From positions 1 to 40,711 of the forward strand of contig CAIOMN010000272.1 in NCBI GenBank assembly GCA_903859415.1: a DNA stretch of 40,711 bases, given 5' to 3'. Of the stretch, positions 19,096 through 28,741 are shown piece by piece. The notes under the pieces were generated by a model. The model saw only the letters and a list, made by a program, of their open reading frames with translations. It did no database searches and was not told where the DNA came from. This stretch comes from an uncultured Methylococcaceae bacterium (GTDB lineage: Bacteria; Pseudomonadota; Gammaproteobacteria; Methylococcales; Methylomonadaceae). A program made the translations under genes and the position numbers. Each line of letters begins with the position of its first letter. Within the stretch, counting starts at the first letter, position 1.

Positions 19096-19851
19096 CTATC
19101 GATTGAAATGGTTTATTAACCAAATTGCAAGTGCTCTGAATTCAATTGCAGCAGGTGATTTTGGTGCATGTATAGTTACAGTTGTTTTATTGGCTAACGC
19201 CTCTTTGATATTTTCATCAAAATGGATTGTTACAGGAATTATTTTGTTTAATAGTAGCTTTTTCAGTATTAACGCGACATCATAATCAAGCAAACTAGTT
19301 GGTTCTAATTTGTTAATTAAATAAAATGATTTATTAATCAGTGATACGTCTTCATAAATGTAAGACGACTGAATCGAGTCTATGAGCTGTGATAAAGAAT
19401 TTATCTGGGGCTCAATTACCCTTATGATAATGTCGCTTGATTTTAATGCTTGAGTACTTAACTCATTAAGTTCGCTAGAAATATTTATAATTACCCATGA
19501 GTCATTAGACAAATTAAGTAAATTTAATTGATCTGGTAGCCAAGTTTCTGCAATGGAGTTAATTAATAAGGATTGGAGTTTTTTATAATTAATTTGGCCA
19601 AAAGGAATAAAGCGAACTCCCTGTTCACACTCAAAAGCTGCACTAAACCATGGTTTTTCATGGCTAATATTTGATGCCCATCCGCTAGGATTTTGCCAAT
19701 CCATATTAAAATGTAAGCGCAATAAATTATTTGGATTTAAATCAAATACTAACACATCATGACCTAGCTCTTTTAGAATTCGAGAGGCGTTTGCCACTAC
19801 TGTTGTTGAACCAACAGATGAATGAATACCTTGAACGCACAAGATTCGCAT
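19096..19851 (-). CDS. bcsQ: cellulose biosynthesis protein BcsQ (MinD/ParA-like)
   Basis: A 251-aa ParA/MinD-superfamily protein that helps localise or assemble the cellulose synthase. Family features include LGHDVLVFDLNPNNLLRL near the N-terminus, the GWASNI segment and RFIPFGQ. The P-loop region reads GIHSSVGSTT, which departs from the ParA KGGxGKT form and even from the RGGVGTT recalled for E. coli BcsQ, so nucleotide binding may be altered. Its ATG directly follows the TAA of the upstream 61-codon gene, indicating tight translational coupling. Confidence 0.9.
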   Translation of the reverse strand: MRILCVQGIHSSVGSTTVVANASRILKELGHDVLVFDLNPNNLLRLHFNMDWQNPSGWASNISHEKPWFSAAFECEQGVRFIPFGQINYKKLQSLLINSIAETWLPDQLNLLNLSNDSWVIINISSELNELSTQALKSSDIIIRVIEPQINSLSQLIDSIQSSYIYEDVSLINKSFYLINKLEPTSLLDYDVALILKKLLLNKIIPVTIHFDENIKEALANKTTVTIHAPKSPAAIEFRALAIWLINHFNR

Positions 19852-20037
19852 TTAAGCAGTTCTATTGTTGTTATAGTTTGAAGGATTTTCGTTAACAAAT
19901 GATACTATTTCATTAATAAGCAGCCATTTATTTTTTATTTTTGTAAGGTATTCATTTTCTTTAATTTCAACGTAAAAGTTAGCATCAACATTAATGCTTT
20001 CATAGAGCTCATTTACATCATTTTTTTCGTATTTCAT
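19852..20037 (-). CDS. bcsR: BcsR-like small protein
   Basis: A 61-aa soluble protein immediately upstream of bcsQ, where E. coli has bcsR. The pattern NDV..L near the N-terminus and K.KWLLINEI near the C-terminus parallels E. coli BcsR (NDI..L and KRWPLLAEF), as recalled. BcsR pairs with BcsQ at the cellulose synthase. Similarity is weak, so the name rests largely on position, size and these short patterns. Its stop codon abuts the bcsQ start. Confidence 0.68.
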   Translation of the reverse strand: MKYEKNDVNELYESINVDANFYVEIKENEYLTKIKNKWLLINEIVSFVNENPSNYNNNRTA

Positions 20038-20055
20038 TTCAATATCTCCTAGTAT

Positions 20056-21651
20056 TTACTGATTGTATGCAGTCCACTCGTCGTTATTAAATGAGTAGTA
20101 ATAGTTATTATTGTATCGCATAACAATTGAACCATCATTTTCAGAAAGCATCGGCGTTTCAGGGATGTTTTTCAGCAAACTTCCAGGATCGAACTCTTCT
20201 TTACTGAAAATATCTTGTTCAAGTAGCTGATTTACTAGGTGCGCAATCGCTAAATAACTACTTTGTTGAATAACGTGTTGCTGAAATCCTATCCGCTGAA
20301 TGCTATTACCAATTATCTTTAGTCCAACTGGGACGTTAGTTATTCCGGGGCTAGGTAGGTCTCGCATACCTGCAATTTGAATTTTATCACCTTTAATGTT
20401 GGCACCATGCTCTGGTATAAGTAGAACAACGATAGGGTGATTAGTTTTTTTCAGACTGTCTATTATTTCATATAGATCATCTAATAATGTAACTAATCTT
20501 TTTTCATACGTCTCAGAAGAAGTTGTTGATTTATTAGCTTCAAAGTGAAGTCCATCATGTAAGCTCACAGTGTTATATAAAGTAAACTTTTTGCTTTCGA
20601 AACTATTTTCTCGGTTCTTTATCCATTGATTAAAAATATCCTTATCTCGGTAAACGGGTGAGTTGTCAAAATTCAAAAGATAGGGTTTTACATTGAAACG
20701 GAAAGGCGATGATTCCAGTCTACCTTTATCTTTAAGTAATGTTGAAAAGTTGTCAAAAACACCATTATGATTAAGGATGAGTTCCGTATCATAACCAATT
20801 TTTTTTAGATTGTTAAATAAATAACATTGTTCATTTGATACCTTAGACATAATTTCAGAATGTGATTTTTGACCACAATTAGCCTCTAACAAACGTACTA
20901 AGGCTGGACCGCTATATGAAGTCGCGGTATTGAAATTTTCAAACAAGATATCAAATTCATTTAACAGCTTATGATTTTCCAGTTTGAAATATTTAATGTC
21001 CTCCCAGGACAACGAACAAATACTTAGAGCCAAAATATCAAATTTTGTTTTGTTCTGTAAGTTGATTTGGAATGGAATATTCAAACTGGCTTGTTTAGTG
21101 AAAAACTCATTTCTATAATTATTAAGCTGCCCCTTTTCTGAGGTATCAGTTCCATTTGTTTTTAATGGTGTTTTAAAGCTAGCAATGGGTTGAATTTCAT
21201 TATTTATTGCAGAAGGTGAATGAGGAGTAGTATGAGTAATTTGAACAAGAATTATGCTTGCGATGACCAGGACAGAAACACGAAGTGTTTTATAAAACAT
21301 AAAGTAGAACACTGTGCTGATAAATACTATCAAGACAAAATTAAGTGAAACAAAACGGGTAACTAACTCGATTATATAACTGATATCGAATTTCGATATT
21401 TGTTCAAATTGAGCAAATAAATGTCCTATTGGTGGTAAATAGGTGTCTTCATAAAAAAGTAGGAGTGCTAAAGGGATAGCAATAACCTGCCGCAGAATAG
21501 TGATAGACCTATTTTTTAAAGGCATTAATAGGAATGCTATAAATGCGATATTTTTTAGGAAGTTTAATTCAATTACGCCGTTTACAACTAGAATCAGCTT
21601 TATGATGAAATAAATATTCCATATACCTAAATTGGTATTACTTGATTTCAA
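20056..21651 (-). CDS. bcsG: cellulose phosphoethanolamine transferase BcsG
   Basis: Inner-membrane enzyme that moves phosphoethanolamine from phosphatidylethanolamine to cellulose. It is 531 aa with about five hydrophobic segments in the first ~150 residues, then a periplasmic alkaline-phosphatase-fold domain. Conserved sites are present: ICSLSWED (zinc Cys), TATSYSGPALVRLL (Ser nucleophile within SYSGP), and LLIPEHGAN (zinc Glu-His). It follows bcsF with a 1-nt gap and precedes bcsR. Its presence predicts pEtN-modified cellulose in this organism. Confidence 0.93.
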   Translation of the reverse strand: MKSSNTNLGIWNIYFIIKLILVVNGVIELNFLKNIAFIAFLLMPLKNRSITILRQVIAIPLALLLFYEDTYLPPIGHLFAQFEQISKFDISYIIELVTRFVSLNFVLIVFISTVFYFMFYKTLRVSVLVIASIILVQITHTTPHSPSAINNEIQPIASFKTPLKTNGTDTSEKGQLNNYRNEFFTKQASLNIPFQINLQNKTKFDILALSICSLSWEDIKYFKLENHKLLNEFDILFENFNTATSYSGPALVRLLEANCGQKSHSEIMSKVSNEQCYLFNNLKKIGYDTELILNHNGVFDNFSTLLKDKGRLESSPFRFNVKPYLLNFDNSPVYRDKDIFNQWIKNRENSFESKKFTLYNTVSLHDGLHFEANKSTTSSETYEKRLVTLLDDLYEIIDSLKKTNHPIVVLLIPEHGANIKGDKIQIAGMRDLPSPGITNVPVGLKIIGNSIQRIGFQQHVIQQSSYLAIAHLVNQLLEQDIFSKEEFDPGSLLKNIPETPMLSENDGSIVMRYNNNYYYSFNNDEWTAYNQ

Positions 21652-21652
21652 A

Positions 21653-21835
21653 TTAATTCCTCGATTCGATTGAAAAGAATTCTGTAAAGTTAACGGATTT
21701 TAATACTTTTGGTTTTTTAGTTATCGTCGCTATTAAGCTTAATAGAAGAGTCCATGCTCTTACTAATACTAATCCTATACTGATGCCTGTTAAGAGTGAA
21801 ACAGTTACTGTAATAATAAAATCGCTGATATTCAT
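21653..21835 (-). CDS. bcsF: cellulose biosynthesis protein BcsF
   Basis: A 60-aa protein with one membrane helix (residues about 7-35) and a basic, polar C-terminal tail. Size, topology and position between bcsE and bcsG match BcsF, the membrane tether that recruits BcsE in enterobacteria. The stop of bcsE lies 6 nt upstream and bcsG starts 1 nt downstream, so the three genes are translated as a unit. Confidence 0.8.
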   Translation of the reverse strand: MNISDFIITVTVSLLTGISIGLVLVRAWTLLLSLIATITKKPKVLKSVNFTEFFSIESRN

Positions 21836-21841
21836 TGTAAA

Positions 21842-23512
21842 TCAACCAATTAAAGTTAATGGTGCGGGGCGTGCGGCTTGTCTGATTCCTCTTTTATATT
21901 CGACATCCATGTTATGTTCAAAGTGTAATTGCTGGTCATTATCCAGTTGATAAGGGAGTTCATATTCCTCGGACGCAAGCAATCCAAGTTCATTTTTGAT
22001 GTCATCACTGAATGAAAAATATTCTTGGGCAAAAAATAAGTCATCAACGGGTAGTGAGAATATATGAGCTAAAGCATTTTTAATTTCTGATTTTTCACAT
22101 TGAAACAAAAACAGATATAAACAACTTTCAGTTAGGGTAAAAATATCGCCATTACGCTTTATTTTAATTAATGCAACTATTTCCTCAATTGGGATAGACT
22201 TATCTATTGCAAATTTAAGTAATGAAGAATTAATTTGAATTCTTTGGCTATTCTCAACTAATAAAATAGATTGTTTAATAAACTCAGTTAATGGTAGAAA
22301 ATTTTTTCTAAGGGCTTCCATCTCTGTGTCATGTGCTTCATCAATGTAATGGGGTATGTTACGTATAAAGTAACTCCCCTGTATTGCGTAAACCATTGTT
22401 ACAAATCTTAAGAAGGCAACATTATAAGGAATAATCAAGTTTGCTCCGACGTCAATTAGGAGTCTTTCTTCTTTTACTCTTAAGCAGTGTTCTGTTTCTC
22501 TTAAAATTATTTTTAATTGTCGTCCTGCTTTTTTCCTTAACTCAAGGATTTTAGTTGATATAAACCTGATATTGATATTAGAGTTTATATAGAAAATTAT
22601 CGTAGCGCTAGAATCAATGCTGATTTTGGCTTCCAATGTCTCAAGGGAATTAAAAACTTCCCATTCTTGGGGGAAAATATCCTCTAAGTCCTTTTGGGAT
22701 TTTATAACTAAAACACGATTATCGTGGGATATCGATAACTGTGGTGTTGTTTCACTGCGTGACTCTTGATCGATATTGGCACTAATTTCACACTTTATTT
22801 CATTGAATTGTAGGCTAAATGAAGTCTTCGTATTAATTGACGAATAAAGATGCCAAAATAATACTTCATAGTCTATGTTTGAATGATTAAATTTAATAGT
22901 GGCTAACCCATTAAAAATATTAAGCAATGTTGAGGCTTTGCTTTTTATAAGCTGTGATGCCTGGTCACCATGAATTATCCATACACAGGTTTTTTTTTGA
23001 TTAATTAACCAGTTTTGCCAGGATGAAATAGTTTTTGCTAATTCATCAGTCTGCATTGGAGCAAAAATATCTTGATAAATATCAATTAAAATTAGATCAA
23101 TTGATTCAAATACTTTATCTTTTATATCTTCAGCAATGTCATCAAATAAAGTTTCGGTCCGAGTTTTATTTGCGAAATTTAAAAGCAGGTTCCCACTCTT
23201 ATAAACTTTAAATAGCCTCTTATTTATTTGATTAGAAACTTTTAATAGCTCATTATTTTCTTTGAGAGAAATTAATGCTGTTTTTGTTGTTGGGTTAAAT
23301 AAAATTGTTTGAATTAAAATTGACTTAGAATAGGTAAAAGTGGGGGCTGTAATAATAAACAAACCATTTTTTTCAATAGAGCCATGGGAAGGGGTTAAGT
23401 TACTAATTCCAATAGTCAATGAAGACTCGCTTTCAGCAGTTTTAACAATCGTGGATCCTAAGCGATTTTTTGTAATTGATTGTTCTGAATCAGCGCCATT
23501 ATTTGTATTCAT
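21842..23512 (-). CDS. bcsE: c-di-GMP-binding cellulose regulator BcsE
   Basis: A 556-aa cytosolic protein needed for maximal cellulose output. The central receiver-like region carries LRVKEERLL.DVGANLIIP, close to the enterobacterial form. The C-terminal GIL domain keeps the RxGD c-di-GMP-binding motif as RNGD (453-456), followed by LTESCLYLFLFQC and a HIFSLPVDDLFF segment typical of BcsE. The N-terminal ATPase-like region lacks an obvious intact Walker A. A C-terminal extension of about 40 residues ends in a basic, Arg/Ala/Pro-rich tail. Strongly A+T-rich by eye, like the neighbouring bcsG. Confidence 0.9.
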   Translation of the reverse strand: MNTNNGADSEQSITKNRLGSTIVKTAESESSLTIGISNLTPSHGSIEKNGLFIITAPTFTYSKSILIQTILFNPTTKTALISLKENNELLKVSNQINKRLFKVYKSGNLLLNFANKTRTETLFDDIAEDIKDKVFESIDLILIDIYQDIFAPMQTDELAKTISSWQNWLINQKKTCVWIIHGDQASQLIKSKASTLLNIFNGLATIKFNHSNIDYEVLFWHLYSSINTKTSFSLQFNEIKCEISANIDQESRSETTPQLSISHDNRVLVIKSQKDLEDIFPQEWEVFNSLETLEAKISIDSSATIIFYINSNINIRFISTKILELRKKAGRQLKIILRETEHCLRVKEERLLIDVGANLIIPYNVAFLRFVTMVYAIQGSYFIRNIPHYIDEAHDTEMEALRKNFLPLTEFIKQSILLVENSQRIQINSSLLKFAIDKSIPIEEIVALIKIKRNGDIFTLTESCLYLFLFQCEKSEIKNALAHIFSLPVDDLFFAQEYFSFSDDIKNELGLLASEEYELPYQLDNDQQLHFEHNMDVEYKRGIRQAARPAPLTLIG

Positions 23513-23557
23513 AATTAGTTTCTTTTTAATAAGAATAGATGATCTTCTGTTATCTAC

Positions 23558-26500
23558 TTAATAATCCATATAATCAGTAAAAATCATGGGTACTTTTGGT
23601 GGTGTAGCTATCGGTGACCAATGTTCGTTAAAGTCATATTTTATATATAAGCCTATATTACTGGGATTATAATAAGGAGAGCGTTGTAATTGCGCTCTAG
23701 CACCAATAGACCAATGGGTTGTCAAGCGTCTTTCCAAGGTGGTATTAATACCATAAATCACTGAACCACTATTACTTCCAAGATAAACAGGAGATGCGCC
23801 AAGTGCCATGGCACTCGCTTGTAGGCTTGGGTCATTAGGATAGTAATTTGCATTATCGGTCTGTGTCATAGAGTAGCCTCCCGATAATCTTACTAAATAT
23901 GACCAGTCCCTATAACGTCCATAGGTCGTTATAGGGACTGAAAACGATGCATAAAATTTTGGGCTAAAATAACCACCGTGTCCAAATGTGTATTCATTTT
24001 GATTGTTATCGTAACTCATAAAGAGAGTGTTTAATCCTAAATCCACATTGCTTATATCATTTTTACTTCGCCAGATATTTCCATATAGACCTATTTGCCC
24101 TTGCAGTTTATTATTATCTTTAATATTTTCGCCCGTTATTCTTTGGTATTGCCAGTTCGACCAAATACCTACTGGGCCTCCATTATCATAACCCAAGTTA
24201 AAGCCAACACCAGATTGCCTTGCTCCTCCCCACGTTTTTCCTGTATTGGGATCGACAAGTCCAGCATAGGATAATACGGTATTTCTTACTGCTCTTCTGC
24301 CTGCAGTGATGGCCCAGGAAAAACTTTTTATGTCGCCATCAATACGTAGCCCGCCTATAACGTCGGTAACCAAGAAGTTTTCGGGGGTTCTACCAATGTC
24401 GGCCATCCAATGATTACCCATCCATCCAATATTATATCCAACACCAGTCGCTTGTAATGTGGATTGGTGTTGGCCGCAGTTTGGGTAACAGGGTCGTAAT
24501 AGTGAGCTACCGAAGTCTTTTGGATTTAAGTCTTGGCTTCCGGCGCTCAGGGAAAGTGGGTTAATACGGAAAATAAAATGTCCCATATTTTTGTAAGGGA
24601 GCTTTCCTTCAATAGATGCGCCAATTACATTGGTGTTAGTCCCAAAACGATAGTCAGGGAAAACGGAGACATAACCATCTGTTTTATCCCGCAACTGATC
24701 AATATTTTTTTTAACATTTTTGGCCAACCAGTTATCGTTATCAGTTAAGTATAGCTGTTTTTTTTCATTATCAGTAAGTAGTGCTGCATTAGCATTTCGA
24801 GTGGGGTTTGGCATTTTATTTGATTGTAATGCAGCATAACTTAAGGCTTCAGCTGTATCCCATTTCTTGATTTTCAAGGCAATCTCGGATGCGGTGTATA
24901 GAGCCTGATCCCCGTTTGAATGATCAGCCAACATTTCTTTCATAGCATTTTCAGCTTCTTCTTGTTGACCCAGCTGATCTAGTATTTGTATCTTTTTTAT
25001 TGTTTGAAACTGAGAGTACTCGTCAGCAACCGATAACCGGTCTTTATTCTTTTCAATCCAATCCGCCATCATTGATTTATTATTACTGTTAGAGATACTG
25101 GTTCCAGTTTTTACATAGTGCTCAAAAATGGCACTAAATATGGGATCATCCAGTAATAGAGAATAATAGAGTTCATTTGCTTCAACTGTTTTGCCTTCTG
25201 CAAAATATTGCTTTGCTTTATTAATTTTATAGTCCCGCATTAGTTTATGATAACGATTTTTCTCGTCACTTGAAGCAGATGATATATTAATAGATTTTTC
25301 TACAGTGGCTAGTTTATCAAATTCTTTCAGGTTATAAATCAGTTGTATATAGTCCAATTTGGTATCTAATGGCCACTTTTCGTTGATTTTGAGTGAGTCG
25401 ACTATACGTTTTGCCTGTTCTGGTTCATTGATGTTAAGCCAATAGTTAGAAAGATTAATCAGTTGATCAGTATCATTTTCTAGTTTTGGTTCAATTTCGT
25501 GTAAATGAATCATCGCTTGTTGTCTGTCAGACTTGAGTAAATCGTTAACATGAGAAAATTGATAGTTAATCCAAATCCTACGTTGGTTACTAATGATGTT
25601 AGGTGTGCGTTGGCTTGGATCGATTTTATCTATTTCATTTAGTGCGTCAAGGAATTTGTCTTGTTTATCTAGATATAGTGCTGTCGAAAAATAGAGATCA
25701 GTCGATGGTTTAGCGTTAGCTAGTAGTTGGTCAAAAATAAATTTCGCTTCAGTTTTTTGATTAAGCAGGTTTAATATGTTGGCAACACGGAAAGTTAGCC
25801 AGGGATCAACGGTTTTAAAGGATTTCGCAATCGATACTTTTTCATTGGCTTTTTTTAGATCATGTTGGCTCAATGCGCTTTCTGCATCAGCTACAAATAA
25901 TTTAATTTTTATATCGTCAAAGTTGTCTGTGATGATTTTCTTTTGTTGATCAGATAAGTTATCTACCAAAGCAAGTGCTTCGTTTAGCTTATCGTTATTA
26001 GCCCTCAAATAAATCCTACCAAGAAGAGCTTCACGATCATTTTTATCAATTTTTAAAGCTTGAGCAAAGAAACTATCTGCTCCTTCAAAGTCATTATTTT
26101 TGGCTAAAATTTTTGCAATCGCTAGATAAGCAAATATTTCTTTTGGATTTTGTGTAATAGCCGCTTTGTAAGAATTAACGGCTGATTGTTCATTAGACGA
26201 GGCTAAATTCTCTGCGTCCTTTATAAGACCCCAGTATCGGGCAGTAGTTATAAGTGAGCTCCACTCAGAACTATTTTTGCGGCTGTTATCTAGATTACTG
26301 CCCTGAATAAATAGATCGAGGCTTTCTTTATAGTTTCCCTGTGCAAGGCTGATCCGTCCCAAGCCATTAAAATTTTGTGGATCTGTGGGATGAATTTTAT
26401 TAGCTAATAGGAGAAACTTTTTTGCTAACGAATAATTCTTTCCTTTTAAAAGTTTGGCAGCTTGTAACTTTGCTTTATAGCCAGGGTCATTAATTTGTTT

Positions 26501-27301
26501 ATTATAGTTCTCTAGTGCTGATTTTAATTGTTTGGCAGTCGCGCTCACTGATTCATTATTAGGGAATGAATTGATCAGGTCGTCTATTTCGGCCTCAGTT
26601 AGTTTGTTAACAGGCACATCTGTTAAGGCGCTTTGCCAAGAGTAAGCAGCTTTGCCTTTAAAGTGTTCGCTATCAGATAACTGCTTAAAAGTTGTTATAG
26701 ACTCTTTATCATTGGGTGTTTTTTGAGTGATTGTATTGGCTAAGGCCAATTTATATTCAGGATTGTCTGGGTATTGGGCGTTTCTTTCCTGGAGTATTTT
26801 TTTGACCTTGTTAAAGTCTGCATTACTTCTTTTTGAAACCAGATTTAAATATTCAATTTCAATTGCTGCAGTAGGCATTCCATGAGGAAATAGCTCTTCG
26901 TAAAGAGTAACAGCTTCTTTAATGCGCTGATTACCAGCTAAAAAATGTGCTTGTTGAAGTTGGATTTTTTTTGTACTTGATGCTTCAAGTAAACTTTTTA
27001 GTTTATTTAAGCCGGAATAGGTTGGGTGTGACTTTTCAAGCCCAGAAACCTGTTTTTTGGCTGTTTCAATATCACCTTTTAGGATGTTAATGTGGGCTTG
27101 AAAATATAATGCTTCAGGATCATTCCCATCAATTGAGAGCCAGTGCTCTAATGCAGTTTCAGCAATATCATAGCGATGATTGGACTCAGCCAAAATAATT
27201 TGGTGCCTAAAATGATCTTGATGTTTTGTTTCGGCTTTTAATTCCGAGTTTACTATCAACGAAACACTTAATAATAAAATAATAGCGTTATTCTTTAACA
27301 T
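23558..27301 (-). CDS. bcsC: cellulose export protein BcsC (TPR and outer-membrane barrel)
   Basis: A 1247-aa envelope protein: signal peptide (NNAIILLLSVSLIVNSELKA), about 850 residues of tetratricopeptide repeats spanning the periplasm, and a C-terminal beta-barrel domain (about 880-1247) that opens the outer membrane. The barrel region is rich in alternating aromatic and glycine residues and ends in YIKYDFNEHW. Slightly longer than E. coli BcsC. It is the first gene of the operon here, while in E. coli bcsC is last. A 45-nt gap separates it from bcsE. Confidence 0.94.
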   Translation of the reverse strand: MLKNNAIILLLSVSLIVNSELKAETKHQDHFRHQIILAESNHRYDIAETALEHWLSIDGNDPEALYFQAHINILKGDIETAKKQVSGLEKSHPTYSGLNKLKSLLEASSTKKIQLQQAHFLAGNQRIKEAVTLYEELFPHGMPTAAIEIEYLNLVSKRSNADFNKVKKILQERNAQYPDNPEYKLALANTITQKTPNDKESITTFKQLSDSEHFKGKAAYSWQSALTDVPVNKLTEAEIDDLINSFPNNESVSATAKQLKSALENYNKQINDPGYKAKLQAAKLLKGKNYSLAKKFLLLANKIHPTDPQNFNGLGRISLAQGNYKESLDLFIQGSNLDNSRKNSSEWSSLITTARYWGLIKDAENLASSNEQSAVNSYKAAITQNPKEIFAYLAIAKILAKNNDFEGADSFFAQALKIDKNDREALLGRIYLRANNDKLNEALALVDNLSDQQKKIITDNFDDIKIKLFVADAESALSQHDLKKANEKVSIAKSFKTVDPWLTFRVANILNLLNQKTEAKFIFDQLLANAKPSTDLYFSTALYLDKQDKFLDALNEIDKIDPSQRTPNIISNQRRIWINYQFSHVNDLLKSDRQQAMIHLHEIEPKLENDTDQLINLSNYWLNINEPEQAKRIVDSLKINEKWPLDTKLDYIQLIYNLKEFDKLATVEKSINISSASSDEKNRYHKLMRDYKINKAKQYFAEGKTVEANELYYSLLLDDPIFSAIFEHYVKTGTSISNSNNKSMMADWIEKNKDRLSVADEYSQFQTIKKIQILDQLGQQEEAENAMKEMLADHSNGDQALYTASEIALKIKKWDTAEALSYAALQSNKMPNPTRNANAALLTDNEKKQLYLTDNDNWLAKNVKKNIDQLRDKTDGYVSVFPDYRFGTNTNVIGASIEGKLPYKNMGHFIFRINPLSLSAGSQDLNPKDFGSSLLRPCYPNCGQHQSTLQATGVGYNIGWMGNHWMADIGRTPENFLVTDVIGGLRIDGDIKSFSWAITAGRRAVRNTVLSYAGLVDPNTGKTWGGARQSGVGFNLGYDNGGPVGIWSNWQYQRITGENIKDNNKLQGQIGLYGNIWRSKNDISNVDLGLNTLFMSYDNNQNEYTFGHGGYFSPKFYASFSVPITTYGRYRDWSYLVRLSGGYSMTQTDNANYYPNDPSLQASAMALGASPVYLGSNSGSVIYGINTTLERRLTTHWSIGARAQLQRSPYYNPSNIGLYIKYDFNEHWSPIATPPKVPMIFTDYMDY

Positions 27302-27718
27302 CCTGAGAGATCACAAATACTATTAAAAATGTTTTGAAAAATACATTAGTGTGGTGTATTTTTCAATAGTTAATTTTTTGGCTTCAAGTTGTTCTTCTTA
27401 TATTGGCTTTCTGAGAATCTGTTAAAGCTATAACTGCTAAAGTTGTAATTATTTTTTATGCTTTTTACCACATATTTTCTAGAAGTGATAGAGCAATATT
27501 TATAAATGTGGCTAAATTAAGTCAACTTGAAAGTGGTTAATGAAATAAGTTTTTGATTGGAATAGCGTTGCGGCATTAATTTCGTTGCTAAATGGCACTT
27601 GCTCTTTGACGAGGATTGGTTTTATGCGTGATAAAGCTGTCATATTTGCTGTGTTATAATGACGGGCGTTAGGTTTTTTTAATGTTTAACTGTTTAAGCA
27701 AAGATTAGTAAAGTTTTT
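27302..27718. promoter_or_regulatory. 417-bp divergent control region of the bcs operon and the esterase genes
   Basis: This A+T-rich spacer has no convincing gene and must hold the promoter for the whole bcs operon (minus strand) and for the AXE1-like esterase (plus strand). A TATAAT box at 27655-27660 faces the esterase gene. Around it GTCAT...ATGAC forms an imperfect palindrome (about 27639-27663), a possible operator. No clear consensus promoter toward bcsC could be picked by eye. Confidence 0.45.
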
Positions 27719-28702
27719 ATGGATAATAGTCAATACCCTTTTGATCCCAGTTATGGTTACTCGCTTGAACAATTACTTACGGTAAAAGCGCAAAAAGAGC
27801 CTAAAGATTTTGATTTGTTTTGGCAGTTGCGTTATCAAAATGCTTTAGAGCTTGATCCAGTGCCACAGACAAAAATAATATCTGAGAATAAAGGCGGTTG
27901 GCGGGTATTTGAAATCAGTTATAAGTCGATGGGTGATTTTCTTATTCGAGGCTGGTTATTGTTGCCAAGTTCGGGTGAGGTGAGGCGAGGTTTTATTGTT
28001 GGGCATGGCTATGGCGGACGCGATGGGCCAGACTTTCATTTTCCTTTTAAAGATGCCGCGTTGTTTTTTCCCTGTTTTCGGGGTCTAGCACAAAGCGCCT
28101 CCCCTTTTATTTCTTCAGATCCTAATTGGCATGTGTTACATGATATTAACGACAAAGATCGTTATATTATCGGTGGCTGTGTTGAAGATGTATGGTTAGC
28201 AGTGAGCGCCTTATTAACCTTGTTCCCACATCTTGCAGGCTGTCTGGGTTATATGGGAATCAGCTTCGGAGGAGGGATTGGCGCTTTAGCGTTGGCTTGT
28301 GAAACACGCATCAGTAAAGCGCATTTAAATGTGCCTACTTTTGGTTATCAGTCTTTGCGTTTAAAGCTGGCTACTAATGGCAGTGCCAATAGTGTTCAAA
28401 AGTATTATTTGACGCATAAAAAACAAGTACTGACTGTTTTGCGCTACTTCGATGCCGCTTTCGCAGCAAAACGGATTAAGATACCGATGCATTGCGCTTG
28501 CGCAATATATGATCCATGCGTTGCTCCTCCAGGGCAGTTTGCGATATTTAACGCTTTATCCTGTGAAAAGCACTTGTTTGTCTTAGAAGCGGGGCATCAT
28601 CAATACAGTCATCAGGAGCAGCAAGACTCTGCTTTAATGCTCGAGCTCGATGAGTTTTTTGCCTCATTAAGTGGGTTAATAGTACTGTCAGATGAGATTT
28701 AA
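27719..28702 (+). CDS. acetyl xylan esterase (AXE1)-family deacetylase
   Basis: A 327-aa alpha/beta hydrolase resembling AXE1 / cephalosporin-C deacetylases, which remove acetyl groups from carbohydrates and small molecules. The catalytic triad is visible: S182 in GISFGGG, D265 in YDPCVAPPGQ and H293 or H294 in AGHHQYSHQ. The oxyanion region HGYGGRDG is present. There is no signal peptide, so it should be cytoplasmic. It is divergent from the cellulose operon and 39 nt upstream of a second esterase. A role in sugar deacetylation is likely; a link to cellulose is only positional. Confidence 0.8.
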   Translation: MDNSQYPFDPSYGYSLEQLLTVKAQKEPKDFDLFWQLRYQNALELDPVPQTKIISENKGGWRVFEISYKSMGDFLIRGWLLLPSSGEVRRGFIVGHGYGGRDGPDFHFPFKDAALFFPCFRGLAQSASPFISSDPNWHVLHDINDKDRYIIGGCVEDVWLAVSALLTLFPHLAGCLGYMGISFGGGIGALALACETRISKAHLNVPTFGYQSLRLKLATNGSANSVQKYYLTHKKQVLTVLRYFDAAFAAKRIKIPMHCACAIYDPCVAPPGQFAIFNALSCEKHLFVLEAGHHQYSHQEQQDSALMLELDEFFASLSGLIVLSDEI

Positions 28703-28741
28703 TGTTTTGAACCAATATAGTAATAAAATATAGGAAGCCAG

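Noticed and set aside
22450-22480. RVKE in BcsE as a mutated c-di-GMP motif
   Set aside because: On closer reading this segment belongs to the receiver-like domain; the GIL RxGD motif is intact further on as RNGD (453-456).
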